Source: Mycolicibacterium hassiacum DSM 44199
GTDB lineage: Bacteria > Actinomycetota > Actinomycetes > Mycobacteriales > Mycobacteriaceae
Direction: 5' to 3'
DNA: 64,000 nucleotides
NCBI RefSeq assembly: GCF_900603025.1
Contig: NZ_LR026975.1
Coordinates: 2,108,001-2,172,000 of the forward strand
The number at the start of each line of letters is the position of its first letter. The stretch's first letter is position 1. The position numbers were made by a program, and so were the translations under genes. Below, piece by piece: positions 8,621-16,298 of this stretch. Below the pieces are notes generated by a model. The model saw only the letters and a list, made by a program, of their open reading frames with translations. It searched no databases and had not been told where the DNA came from.

Positions 8621-9226
8621 TCACCCACGCCGGTTGTTGCCGAAATTCGTTGCCAGTGGCAGGAATATGTCGTCGACGATCTCGGTGATGGTGTTGGTCG
8701 TCGCCGCGGTCATGGTCATCAGCAACTCGTGCCGCAACAGATCGACGGGAAGCGCGATGATCCGGGCCGACGGAGCCTCGGTGAGTTCGCCCCGATCGAC
8801 AGCTCGCTGCACGATGGTCTGCATCGCGCTCGGCCCGGCGGGCGCGAACAGCTCGCGCAGTTGCCGCAACGACCCGCCCGATTCGAAGTAGGCGCCCAGG
8901 CGCGCGGTGATCAGTCCGACGACTCCTGCTCGCCGTTCATTGAATTCGGTCAGGAGCGCCACCACATCGCCGCGCAGTGTTCCGGTGTCGGGAGTCGGGA
9001 TCCGGTCGATCTCGCCGCGGTGCCGGATCACCGCCCTGAGCAGATCCAGCCGTGACGGCCAGCGTCGATACAGCACCGACCGTGCGGTCCCCGACCGGCT
9101 GGCGACCGCGTCGATGGTGAAGCCCTCGTACCCGGCCTCGAGCAGCTGGTCCCAGCCCGCGTCCAGGATCGCGGACTCCAGTGCCGCGCCGCGCCGTCGC
9201 TGCCTGGCCACACCGTTAGAGGACAC
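8621..9226 (-). CDS. TetR-family regulator
   Basis: A 201-residue TetR protein starting at GTG 9226. The N-terminal helix-turn-helix is clear (LEAGYEGFTIDAVASRSG then VLYRRWPSRLDLLRAVI, residues about 30-68). The C-terminal half fits the ligand-binding domain of the TetR_C_11-like kind. It diverges from the flavin monooxygenase gene (start 9330), and a near-perfect palindrome lies between them at 9263-9286. It therefore probably represses itself and the monooxygenase and is released by the substrate of the enzyme. The ligand is unknown. Confidence 0.9.
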   Translation of the reverse strand: MSSNGVARQRRRGAALESAILDAGWDQLLEAGYEGFTIDAVASRSGTARSVLYRRWPSRLDLLRAVIRHRGEIDRIPTPDTGTLRGDVVALLTEFNERRAGVVGLITARLGAYFESGGSLRQLRELFAPAGPSAMQTIVQRAVDRGELTEAPSARIIALPVDLLRHELLMTMTAATTNTITEIVDDIFLPLATNFGNNRRG

Positions 9227-9262
9227 TTGCGTATCTTATCTCGGCCGGGTAACTTGCGGAAT

Positions 9263-9286
9263 ATAAGAAACAATTGTGTTGCTTAT
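9263..9286. promoter_or_regulatory. Candidate TetR operator between regulator and monooxygenase
   Basis: Arms ATAAGAAACA and TGTTGCTTAT (9 of 10 pairs match) are separated by ATTG. The site lies midway in the 103-bp divergent intergenic region. A further half-site-like GTATCTTAT lies at about 9230. Size and symmetry fit TetR operators. Confidence 0.6.
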
Positions 9287-9329
9287 CGAGTAGCGCGGCG
9301 CTGGATCGGCCGCGCAGTAGGGAGATGTC

Positions 9330-10553
9330 ATGTCGAGCGCGTTGATCAGCGGCGCCGGTGTCGCCGGACCTGTTCTGGCGTTCTGGCTCGCGGAGGCCGA
9401 CTGGGAGGTCACCGTGGTCGAACGCGCCGAGCGGCTCCGCACCAGCGGCTACCCGATCGACATTCGCGGCGTCGCCGCCGAGGTCGTCGATCGGATGGGG
9501 CTGTCCGAACGAATTCAGGCGCACTCCTACCGGCATGTCCCGGTGGAGTTCCTCAGCCCTGGCGGGCACCGGATCGCTCGACTCGATCTCGGCCGGCTCG
9601 TCAACGACCCGCGGGCCGGCGACATCGAGATCACCCGGGGTGCGCTGACCCGAATTCTGTACGACGCCACCGCCGACCGGGTGGACTACGTGTTCGGCGA
9701 CACCATCACCGCGCTCTGCGCCACCGATACCGGCGTGGACGTCACGTTCGCCCACCGACGTCGGCAGACCTTCGACGTGGTGATCGGCGCCGACGGGATC
9801 CACTCGACCGTTCGCGCCCTGGCCTTCGGCCCCGAGGATCGGTTCCTCCATCATCTCGGCGCGTATGTCGCGATTTGGGATCTGTCGACCGAGATGATCT
9901 CCCCGGCAACCGGTTACGTGTATTCGCATCCGGGACGGACCGTGCTGGTCGAGCGCCCTGCGGACGGCGGCGACGCGCGGGCGATCCTGACGTTCACCCA
10001 CCCCGCACCCGGCACCATCAACCGGCACGACATCGATGAAATCGTGACGGAGCTGCGCCGGGTGTTCGCCGAAGACCGTTGGCACACAGCGGAGGTCATC
10101 GACTCCCTGCCCGGTGCCGACGACCTGTTCTTCGACACGGTCAGCCAGGTCCGGATGGATCGCTGGAGTTCCGGTCGGATCGGGCTTGTCGGCGACGCCG
10201 CGTACGCGCCCGCCTTTCTGTCCGGACAGGGCACCAGCGTGGCTATCGCCGGCGCATACGTCCTGGCCGGCGAACTGGCTCACCATGACGATCCGCAAGC
10301 TGCGTTCGAGGCCTATGAACAGCGGATGCGCGAGTACGTGACGAGAAATCAGAAGCTCTCACTGCGCACCGATTCCACCGTACTGTCGCGCACTCCGGTG
10401 CAACTGCTGCGCCGCAACCTCACCCTCTCGGTGTTGCCGTGGCTGCAGCGACTCGGGCTCGACGGCCTGCTGCGAACCGAACGCCGCGCCGCCGCCACCG
10501 ATCTGTCGTTGTCCGACCACGATCTACGACGCACGCTGAGCCGCAACGCCTGA
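9330..10553 (+). CDS. FAD-dependent aromatic-type monooxygenase
   Basis: A 407-residue class A flavoprotein hydroxylase. It shows the N-terminal FAD dinucleotide fold ALISGAGVAGPVLAFWLAE (residues 4-22), the DG motif DVVIGADGIHSTVR (about 150-163), and the second FAD motif GRIGLVGDAAYAPAF with GQGTSVAIAGAYVLAGEL (about 285-320). This layout fits the PHBH/TetX-like group, which uses NAD(P)H and O2 to hydroxylate aromatic or polyketide substrates. With a divergent TetR regulator and an operator-like palindrome it looks like an inducible detoxification or catabolic enzyme. The substrate cannot be told; a drug-modifying role is possible but unproven. Its 3' end overlaps the convergent GNAT gene by 30 bp. 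Confidence 0.88.
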   Translation: MSSALISGAGVAGPVLAFWLAEADWEVTVVERAERLRTSGYPIDIRGVAAEVVDRMGLSERIQAHSYRHVPVEFLSPGGHRIARLDLGRLVNDPRAGDIEITRGALTRILYDATADRVDYVFGDTITALCATDTGVDVTFAHRRRQTFDVVIGADGIHSTVRALAFGPEDRFLHHLGAYVAIWDLSTEMISPATGYVYSHPGRTVLVERPADGGDARAILTFTHPAPGTINRHDIDEIVTELRRVFAEDRWHTAEVIDSLPGADDLFFDTVSQVRMDRWSSGRIGLVGDAAYAPAFLSGQGTSVAIAGAYVLAGELAHHDDPQAAFEAYEQRMREYVTRNQKLSLRTDSTVLSRTPVQLLRRNLTLSVLPWLQRLGLDGLLRTERRAAATDLSLSDHDLRRTLSRNA

Positions 10554-11066
10554 TCCGGCCGTCAGGTCGAGCTCCCAGTCCTGACCCACGAGTCGATGGC
10601 CGAAGCTGAAGTGGGGTTCCTCGCCGACGAGCACGAACCCGGCCGCCTCATAGATGCGTCGCGCCGACACCAGAACGTCGTTCGTCCACAGGGTGACCTT
10701 CCGGTACCCCGCCTGGGTGGCGAAATCCAAACAGGTACGGACCAACCGACGTCCGACGCCAAGACCGCGCCCCGCCGGAGTCACCAGCAGCAGCCGCAGT
10801 CTCGCGACGTCCGGCTCGTCGGCGGTGACAAGGAAGATGCACCCGACCCTGTGGCCGTCCACCTCGGCGATCCAGGCGGCCTCGCGCGCCGGGTCGTGCC
10901 GGTTGGCGTAATCGGCCCCGATCCGAGCCACCAAGGCCTCGAACTCGGTGTTCCACCCGAATTGTTCGGCGTAGGTCTCGCCGTGGGCCATCACCACCCA
11001 GCCCATATCCCCGGGCCGATCCGCGGCACGCAGCCGGAACCGTTCGGCCGGAACATGTTCCGACAC
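10524..11066 (-). CDS. GNAT-family N-acetyltransferase
   Basis: A 180-residue acetyltransferase. The acetyl-CoA binding signature is visible as LRLLLVTPAGRGLGVGRRLV (R/Q-x-x-G-x-G/A loop), followed by the helix FATQAGYRKVTLWTND and the C-terminal RRIYEAAGFVLVGEEPH strand typical of GNAT. It reads away from the TetR gene at 11136, with a 20-bp perfect palindrome between them, so it is the likely regulated target. The gene runs convergently into the monooxygenase and overlaps it. The acceptor (small molecule, antibiotic or protein) is not evident. Confidence 0.88.
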   Translation of the reverse strand: MSEHVPAERFRLRAADRPGDMGWVVMAHGETYAEQFGWNTEFEALVARIGADYANRHDPAREAAWIAEVDGHRVGCIFLVTADEPDVARLRLLLVTPAGRGLGVGRRLVRTCLDFATQAGYRKVTLWTNDVLVSARRIYEAAGFVLVGEEPHFSFGHRLVGQDWELDLTAGSGVAAQRAS

Positions 11067-11098
11067 GTCGTCACCTCCTCACCCCGAGACTCCGGTCG

Positions 11099-11118
11099 AC
11101 TGAAACAACTGTTTCAGT
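11099..11118. promoter_or_regulatory. Perfect 20-bp palindrome, candidate TetR operator
   Basis: ACTGAAACAACTGTTTCAGT has perfect 9-bp arms with a 2-bp spacer. It lies between the GNAT gene (start 11066) and the TetR gene (start 11136), 17 bp before the latter, where binding would block both promoters. Confidence 0.75.
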
Positions 11119-11135
11119 GGCGGTAGCCTATCCCC

Positions 11136-11717
11136 ATGACCGCGGAGAGCACAACCTCCTCCCCACGCCGGACCGAGCTGTTGGAGGCCGCGTATCGCTA
11201 CGTTCTGCAGCACGGCATTGCGGACATGTCGCTACGCCCGCTGGCGTCGGCCATCGGGTCGAGCCCGCGCGTGCTGGTGTTCCTGTTCGGCAACAAGGAC
11301 GGACTGGTACGTGCCCTACTGGCCCGGGCCCGCGCCGACGAGCTCGCCCTCTTGGACCGGATCCGTGCGACGACGGCGGGTGAACCCATCGGACTGGCCC
11401 GCGCCGTCGAGGAGATCTGGTCCTGGCTCGCCGCCGAGGACCATCGGGGCTTGCTCCGGTTGTGGGTGGAGGCGTATGCGCGCTCGCTGATCGAACCTCA
11501 CGGCGCGTGGGCGGATTTCGCCCGGTCGACCGTCGACGACTGGCTCGCGGTTCTCGCCGAATGTCAACGCCCCAAGGAGCGCACCAGCCGCGCCGCAGTT
11601 GCCGACCGCACGCGCGCGTTGGCGATATTGCGCGGTGCACTGCTCGACCTGCTCGCCACCGGCGACCGTGAACGCCTCGACGCGGCGATCGCGCGTGAGG
11701 TCAGCGTGCTGTATTGA
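11136..11717 (+). CDS. TetR-family regulator
   Basis: A 193-residue TetR protein (ATG 11136). The HTH is at residues about 25-60 (VLQHGIADMSLRPLASAIG then FLFGNKDGLVRALL). The C-terminal half is a divergent ligand domain with a Trp-rich helix (EEIWSWLAAEDHRGLLRLW). It faces the GNAT gene across the palindrome at 11099-11118 and probably controls both. The ligand is unknown. Confidence 0.88.
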   Translation: MTAESTTSSPRRTELLEAAYRYVLQHGIADMSLRPLASAIGSSPRVLVFLFGNKDGLVRALLARARADELALLDRIRATTAGEPIGLARAVEEIWSWLAAEDHRGLLRLWVEAYARSLIEPHGAWADFARSTVDDWLAVLAECQRPKERTSRAAVADRTRALAILRGALLDLLATGDRERLDAAIAREVSVLY

Positions 11718-11732
11718 CGTCGACGCGTCCGG

Positions 11733-12125
11733 TCAGCCCCTGCCGGAGCCGTACGGACGGGTGATGATCTCCAAATAGTGCCCGGCGGGATCCTGGAAGT
11801 AGACCCCTCGCCCACCGTCGTTGTGGTTGATCCGGCCTTCGTGGATGCCACGCGGATCGGCCCAGTGCCGGATGCCCCGCTCCCGGATCCGGCCGTAGAT
11901 CGCGTCGAACTCGTCTTCGGACACCAGGAACGCGTAGTGCTGCGGGCGGATGTCGTCGCCGTCGGGCACCTGGGCGTAATCGAGCGTGACACCGTGGTTC
12001 AGTTCCACGGCGAGAAAATGGCCGAACGGTTTGGGCGCCGGCAGCCCGAACAAGTCGGTGAGAAAGTACGCCGACTCCTCGCGGTCGAATGCGGCGACGA
12101 TGGTGTGGTTGAAGGTGATCGTCAT
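11733..12125 (-). CDS. VOC (glyoxalase/dioxygenase fold) protein
   Basis: A 130-residue single-domain vicinal oxygen chelate protein. Two beta-alpha-beta-beta-beta modules are visible: FNHTIVAAFDREESAYFLTD with GHFLAVELNHGVTLDYAQ, and QHYAFLVSEDEFDAIYGRI with GRGVYFQDPAGHYLEIITR. Candidate metal ligands are His in FNHTIV, His in PQHYAFLV and Glu in YLEIITR. ATG 12125 is chosen because GGAGGTGG lies just before it. It follows the crotonase gene on the same strand by about 50 bp and may be co-transcribed with it and the TetR gene. It could be an isomerase, a lyase or a binding protein; the substrate is unclear. Confidence 0.85.
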   Translation of the reverse strand: MTITFNHTIVAAFDREESAYFLTDLFGLPAPKPFGHFLAVELNHGVTLDYAQVPDGDDIRPQHYAFLVSEDEFDAIYGRIRERGIRHWADPRGIHEGRINHNDGGRGVYFQDPAGHYLEIITRPYGSGRG

Positions 12126-12173
12126 GCCACCTCCAGTCAACCACCGCGCCGCCCTACCGACAACGAATTCGGC

Positions 12174-13007
12174 CTACCTGATCATGGAGCGGACGCTGTC
12201 GGCGAACGCCCGAGTAGTGAAGCAGGTGGGTTCGGCAAACTCCTCGAGGGTGATGGCCTCACCCCAATCAGCGTCGGCGCAGGCACGCAGCAACGGTTTG
12301 GCCATCGCGGTCGCATGCGGAGGCATCGCCGCGACGCGATCGCACCACCTGTCGGCGGCCTCGGCCAGGCGATCATGGTCGACGACCTCCTGCACCAGGC
12401 CAAGCCGGTGTGCGGTGTGAGCGTCGAGGTGCTCGCCCCGCAGGTAGTACGCGAGCGCACCCTGATAACCCAGCCGGCGGGTGAGCGCCCAACTGGTTCC
12501 GACCTCCGGGATCAGGCCCAGCCTTCCGAAGGCGGGCACGATCACCGCGCGGTCGCTGGCGATCACCAGGTCGCAGGTCAGCGCCCAGGCCAGGCCGACG
12601 CCGGCGGCCGCGCCGTTGAGGGCCGCGATGAAGATGGTGTCGGATCCGGCGATCAGCCGTGCGATGCCGCCGAATTCCCGGCGAATCCACCGCCAGATGT
12701 CGGCCGCGCCCTCGTCCGCGCCGAGGTGGTTGATCGCGGCATCCATCATCCGCAGGTCACCGCCGGCGCTGAAACCCGGGTCGGTTCCGGTCAGCACGAC
12801 GCTGCGCACGTCCGGGTCGGCGTCCAGGTCGGCCAGGGCCCGCCGCAGCTGACGCACCAGGGGTGCGGACAGCACATTGCGCCTATCCGGTTCGTCAAGG
12901 GTGACCACCGCACGGTCACCGCGACGCTCGACGTGTACCCGCCGTGGGGCGCCGGGGTCGTCGCCGTCGGCGACCATCGCCCGGTACAGCGAGGCCTCAT
13001 CGGCCAT
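12174..13007 (-). CDS. Enoyl-CoA hydratase/isomerase (crotonase) family protein
   Basis: A 277-residue crotonase. Oxyanion-hole strands are seen in DPGFSAGGDLRMM and FIAALNGAAAGVGLAWALTC, with the downstream CDLVIASDRAVIVPAFGRLG and PEVGTSWALTRRLG motifs. Members act on acyl-CoA esters in beta-oxidation or aromatic degradation. The canonical catalytic glutamate pair is not fully evident, so hydratase versus isomerase or hydrolase activity is open. Its start overlaps the end of the upstream TetR gene by 11 bp, so the two are translationally coupled, and regulation by that TetR is likely. Confidence 0.88.
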   Translation of the reverse strand: MADEASLYRAMVADGDDPGAPRRVHVERRGDRAVVTLDEPDRRNVLSAPLVRQLRRALADLDADPDVRSVVLTGTDPGFSAGGDLRMMDAAINHLGADEGAADIWRWIRREFGGIARLIAGSDTIFIAALNGAAAGVGLAWALTCDLVIASDRAVIVPAFGRLGLIPEVGTSWALTRRLGYQGALAYYLRGEHLDAHTAHRLGLVQEVVDHDRLAEAADRWCDRVAAMPPHATAMAKPLLRACADADWGEAITLEEFAEPTCFTTRAFADSVRSMIR

Positions 13008-13590
13008 TTTCGTCCTCCTCGGTTGTGTTGGCGCGCAGCGCCTTCCATGCGGCGCCCGCGAACACAGCGATCGTTGCCGGCGGAATCCGTCTTGCGCCGG
13101 ACGCCAACCAGTGCCGGCTGTACTCCTGGGCCGGACCCAGCCAGAGCGCCGCGGTGATCGCGGTGTCCATCGGCTGCAACACCCCGTACCGGTGGTGGGG
13201 GCGCCACCAGTCGGCGACCGCGGCGAAGAAGCGCCGGTTCGCCGCCCGTAGTTCGTCGCTGTCGAGCCGCGGCCCGAGCAGCAGACCGGCCTCGCCGCGG
13301 TGGGCGGCCACCCAGCGCAGGTGGTAGGCGACTCCGCCGCGAATACCTCCCTCGGCGGTGTCGTGTTTGCGCAGCATCGCGACAAAGCCGTCCTGGTACT
13401 CGCCGATCAGTTCGGCGAAGACGGCCGTCATCAACGAGACCTTGTCCGGGAAGTGGTGATACAGCGCCCCGACACTCACGCCGGCTTCGCGGCGAATCTC
13501 GTCGAGCGTCGCCGACAGCGCGCCATCGGCGGCGAACCGGCGTCGCGCCACCTCCAGCAGCCGGGTCCGGGCCTCACTCCTGCGCGGCAC
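12997..13590 (-). CDS. TetR-family regulator of the crotonase operon
   Basis: A 197-residue TetR protein. The HTH is at residues about 15-55 (FAADGALSATLDEIRREAGV then LYHHFPDKVSLMTAVF), and the C-terminal part has Trp-rich helices. It is the first gene of a three-gene unit with the crotonase and VOC genes, overlapping the crotonase start. A 17-bp inverted repeat at 13609-13625 sits just upstream. Autoregulation with acyl-CoA or a related compound as signal would fit the operon content but is inferred. Confidence 0.88.
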   Translation of the reverse strand: MPRRSEARTRLLEVARRRFAADGALSATLDEIRREAGVSVGALYHHFPDKVSLMTAVFAELIGEYQDGFVAMLRKHDTAEGGIRGGVAYHLRWVAAHRGEAGLLLGPRLDSDELRAANRRFFAAVADWWRPHHRYGVLQPMDTAITAALWLGPAQEYSRHWLASGARRIPPATIAVFAGAAWKALRANTTEEDENGR

Positions 13591-13608
13591 GAGGAATACT
13601 CTAGTAAT

Positions 13609-13625
13609 ACAGAGGAATCCTCTGT
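13609..13625. promoter_or_regulatory. Inverted repeat, candidate TetR operator
   Basis: ACAGAGGAATCCTCTGT has perfect 7-bp arms around AAT. It lies 19 bp upstream of the TetR start at 13590. A related GAGGAATACTC element is adjacent at 13591. Confidence 0.65.
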
Positions 13626-13659
13626 CAAGAGCAACGGCCGCTCGACTTAGGTCAGCCTT

Positions 13660-13678
13660 CTACTATCCCGGGTAGTAG
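13660..13678. promoter_or_regulatory. Dyad upstream of the membrane / His-rich gene pair
   Basis: CTACTATCCCGGGTAGTAG has 6-bp arms around TCCCGGG. It ends 20 bp before the GTG start at 13698. The TA-CCCGGG-TA core recalls the C/G-tract dyads bound by CsoR/RicR copper sensors, and the CTACTA arms also recall CopY/BlaI-type sites; neither is proven. Confidence 0.45.
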
Positions 13679-13697
13679 CCGTTGTAAGCTTTGCCGC

Positions 13698-14234
13698 GTG
13701 AGCTCGACAACGGCCCGCACCCGCAGCTTGCGCGGTGTTCTGGTCGGCGTGTGCTCCGCTGCCCTGTCGATTGCGGCGCACGGCCTCGCGGGAGGTGAGC
13801 TGCCCAGCGGCGGTGCACTGCTTCCTGTGGTGCTGGCCTGCGCGACGGTCGGCGCGGCATCGGCTGCACTCTTCTCCGGTCGGCGAGTTCACCCACTGGT
13901 TCTGCTCAGCGCCGCCCTGGTGGCCGGTCAGGCGGTCGGCCACTTCGTGCTGGTCGCCGCGTCCGGTGCCGGGGCGTCGTGTCCGACGACGTTCTCACCG
14001 CAGATGCTGCTCGCCCACGCGCTCGCGGCGCCGGCGTGCGCGCTGTTGGTCGCCATCGTTGAGCACCTCTACACGGTGTGCGCGTCGGCGCTGTGCTGGC
14101 GGCGTCTCTTCTACATCAACCCGCAGCCGCCGACGGCGGTTATCCCGTGTTGGGCAACGGTTCTTGCTGTCGTGCGGCAGCCCGAGCTCATTCCCGGCGG
14201 AACTCGGGCACCGCCATTCGCCGTCTTCGCCTGA
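13698..14234 (+). CDS. Small integral membrane protein, possible metal-related
   Basis: A 178-residue protein (GTG start) with about four hydrophobic segments: LVGVCSAALSIAAHGLAG (about residues 15-32), LLPVVLACATVGAASAALF, LVLLSAALVAGQAVGHFVLV and LLAHALAAPACALLVAIVEH. A His follows or sits in several of them, and Cys residues are present. The family is not recognised; the pattern recalls small membrane proteins found near copper-handling genes in actinobacteria. A dyad lies directly upstream and the gene is followed in the same direction by the His-rich exported protein, 221 bp away. The C-terminus after about residue 150 (Pro-rich) could be out of family, so a late frameshift cannot be excluded. 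Confidence 0.65.
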   Translation: MSSTTARTRSLRGVLVGVCSAALSIAAHGLAGGELPSGGALLPVVLACATVGAASAALFSGRRVHPLVLLSAALVAGQAVGHFVLVAASGAGASCPTTFSPQMLLAHALAAPACALLVAIVEHLYTVCASALCWRRLFYINPQPPTAVIPCWATVLAVVRQPELIPGGTRAPPFAVFA

Positions 14235-14455
14235 TGAGTCACGGCGCATATCTGCGCCGCGGAACGTGCCTGCACGGTCACGTTCGGTAGCCGATACCCG
14301 GGGAGGGCCGTTCGTACCGGACTGTGCCGCAACGCGCCCTGGTCAGCCCTCGCCGCGTTGGGGATGACGCGCCGAACCCTGGTTCGGGGCCTCAACGTTT
14401 CGATCCGTTTGTGCTGTCCACGTCCGGGCAGCGTCGAGAGACAGAAGCGAGAACC

Positions 14456-15607
14456 ATGATTTTTCGAGCTCTTTCCATGAAACTTGCCGGATCCGCATGT
14501 GGCGTCGCACTGGCATCGGCCACTGCCCTGGGTGTGTGGGCGGCGCAGGATCCGGCGACCGACGACGAGGCGTCGAGCGGCGCCGGTCATAGTCACAACC
14601 ACACCCATGCCGACCGTTCGGCACATGTTCACGAGCACAGCACCCACGACAACCACAACGAGGATGACAGTGGGCACGGCGAACATCACACCTCCGACCA
14701 CAGCGGCCATCACGCACTGCACGGACTGCTCGCCGGTCACGGCGACCACGGCGATCACGGCGGGGTGTTCCTAGCGGGCCATGACCACGGCATGCTCGGC
14801 GAACTTCTTGGTCACGGCGAACATGCCGACGGCCACACGGATCACAGTGAGGGCGGTTCGCACGGCAGCCACGATCACTCCGGCCACACCGCTGGCGGCG
14901 CCGGCCACTCAGCCCACGGCGGGCACGGCGGGCACGGCGGTGGGGGTCACTCCGGACACGGTGGTCACGGCGGACACGGCGGCGGTGGTCACTCCGGACA
15001 CGGGGGCGGTGGGGACGATCACTCGGACCACACCGACGGCGGTGATGGTCACGACGAGCACTCCGATGGCGGAGCAGGCCACGGCGACAGCGGTGGAGAC
15101 GACCACAGCGGCCACGACCACAGCGGCGGCGGTGGGGATGGAGGAAACCACGATGAGCACGGCGACACCGGTAACCACGACGATCACAGCGAGCACGGTG
15201 GCACAGGCGACGGCCATGACGGCCACACCGGCGGAGACGGTTCAGGCAGCGGCCACATGGGCGGTGGCGGCGGCTCCGGAGCCGGCTCGGGAGGCGGCCA
15301 CGGCGGCCACATGGGCGGCTCCAGCGGCTCCGGCGGCAGCAGCTCCAACAGTGGCTCCGGCAGCAGCAATTCCGGCGGCGGCATGAGCGGGGGCCACATG
15401 GGCGGCAGCTCCAACAGTGGTTCCGGCGGCAACAATTCCGGCGGCCACATGGGCGGTGGCCACATGGGTGGCGGTATGAGCAGCGGCTCCGGTAGCGGCT
15501 CCACCGGCAGCTCGAGAGGCAGCTCAAGCAGCGGCAGCAGTTCCGGCAGCGGTAGCTCCGGCGGGTCGCACAGCGGCCACGGCTCGTCGTCGGGCGGCGA
15601 CGACTGA
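14456..15607 (+). CDS. Exported histidine/glycine/serine-rich protein, probable metal binder
   Basis: A 383-residue protein of extreme composition. An N-terminal signal-like segment (KLAGSACGVALASATALG, about residues 9-26) is followed by a region of roughly 60 His spread over about 240 residues, in patterns such as GHSHNHTH, HGGHGGHGGGGHSGHGG and DDHSGHDHSG, with many Asp and Glu. The last 120 residues are Gly/Ser-rich with five copies of GHMGG, combining His and Met as copper-binding sequences do. ATG 14456 is chosen because the signal peptide begins there. No catalytic fold is visible. Likely role: extracytoplasmic binding or buffering of copper, zinc or nickel, perhaps with the membrane protein upstream. 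A strong hairpin follows the stop. The coding strand is set by the signal peptide; the Arg-rich opposite frame is a shadow. Confidence 0.8.
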   Translation: MIFRALSMKLAGSACGVALASATALGVWAAQDPATDDEASSGAGHSHNHTHADRSAHVHEHSTHDNHNEDDSGHGEHHTSDHSGHHALHGLLAGHGDHGDHGGVFLAGHDHGMLGELLGHGEHADGHTDHSEGGSHGSHDHSGHTAGGAGHSAHGGHGGHGGGGHSGHGGHGGHGGGGHSGHGGGGDDHSDHTDGGDGHDEHSDGGAGHGDSGGDDHSGHDHSGGGGDGGNHDEHGDTGNHDDHSEHGGTGDGHDGHTGGDGSGSGHMGGGGGSGAGSGGGHGGHMGGSSGSGGSSSNSGSGSSNSGGGMSGGHMGGSSNSGSGGNNSGGHMGGGHMGGGMSSGSGSGSTGSSRGSSSSGSSSGSGSSGGSHSGHGSSSGGDD

Positions 15608-15623
15608 AACGCGCCCCACGCGC

Positions 15624-15657
15624 AGCGGCCGGACCTGCTTCGGCAGGTCCGGCCGCT
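15624..15657 (+). terminator. Hairpin terminator after the His-rich gene
   Basis: A perfect 15-bp stem (AGCGGCCGGACCTGC and its complement) with a TTCG loop begins 16 bp after the stop codon. There is no clear T run, as is common in mycobacterial terminators. Confidence 0.8.
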
Positions 15658-15676
15658 CTGTAACCGCAACGATCGA

Positions 15677-16100
15677 TCAGACCGTCTCGAGCAGGCGTTC
15701 GGGATGCATGCCGCTGCCCCGGCCTATAAACGGCGGGTGAATGCTGTAGCCGAGCCCCCGGCGGATGTCCTCGGATACCACCCGTGCGATCTCGGGCTGG
15801 TCGAGAGCGTGAACGCCTCCTGCGTGCGCAACCACCGTTCGCGGTACTGTGCGGTGACCGCCAACCGGGGACGAGCCGAACAATCAGCACCACCCCCGTG
15901 CCAGAGCGTTCCGACGAAGAACACGCATGAGCCAGGCGGCATCTCGACACGGACGCTCATGTCCTCCACCGCCAGATGTCGGTCGTCCCGTCGGTGGCTG
16001 GCGGGGATGCCGATGGTCGCCGGCGTTGGTCGGGGTGAACGGATCGATGGCCCGCACCGTCGCCGCCCCGAGCGGATCACGCTGCCGCATCGCACAGCCG
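15677..16100 (-). pseudogene. Phytanoyl-CoA dioxygenase (PhyH) family, frameshifted 3' part
   Basis: Read on the minus strand, pieces in different frames make up the C-terminal half of a PhyH-type Fe(II)/2-oxoglutarate oxygenase. They are AIDPFTPTNA, then VEMPPGSCVFFVGTLWHG with the distal iron-binding His and PRLAVTAQYRERWLRTQE with the 2-oxoglutarate-binding Arg, and, in another frame, SEDIRRGLGYSIHPPFIG to the stop at 15677. At least two frameshifts separate them and the N-terminal HxD part is not seen. Further open pieces up to about 16263 may belong to it but are not recognisable. Confidence 0.7.
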
Positions 16101-16298
16101 GTTCGTAGAACCGCTCGAGCACCGCGATCAGCAGACCGGCCCGCGTCCCGAAGCAGCGGTACGGCAGCCCGATGCTCACGCCACCAAGACGGGATCGCGA
16201 GCTGGGACTGCGACCGGTGTGAATACCAGTAGCTGCAGGCGCCGCCCCACGAACCGAAAGCACGCCCGGACCGAGTCAGCGACTTACCGCCGACGCCC

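Noticed and set aside
14900..15020. Short DNA repeats in the His-rich gene looking like a repeat array
   Set aside because: The units are 9-24 bp codon repeats (CAC/GGC) in one frame, with no spacers of constant length and no cas genes, so not CRISPR.
14343..15950. 535-codon open frame on the minus strand opposite the His-rich gene
   Set aside because: It is Arg/Cys-rich low complexity, the mirror of GC-rich His/Gly codons, with no domain and no ribosome binding site. The plus strand has a signal peptide and a terminator after it.
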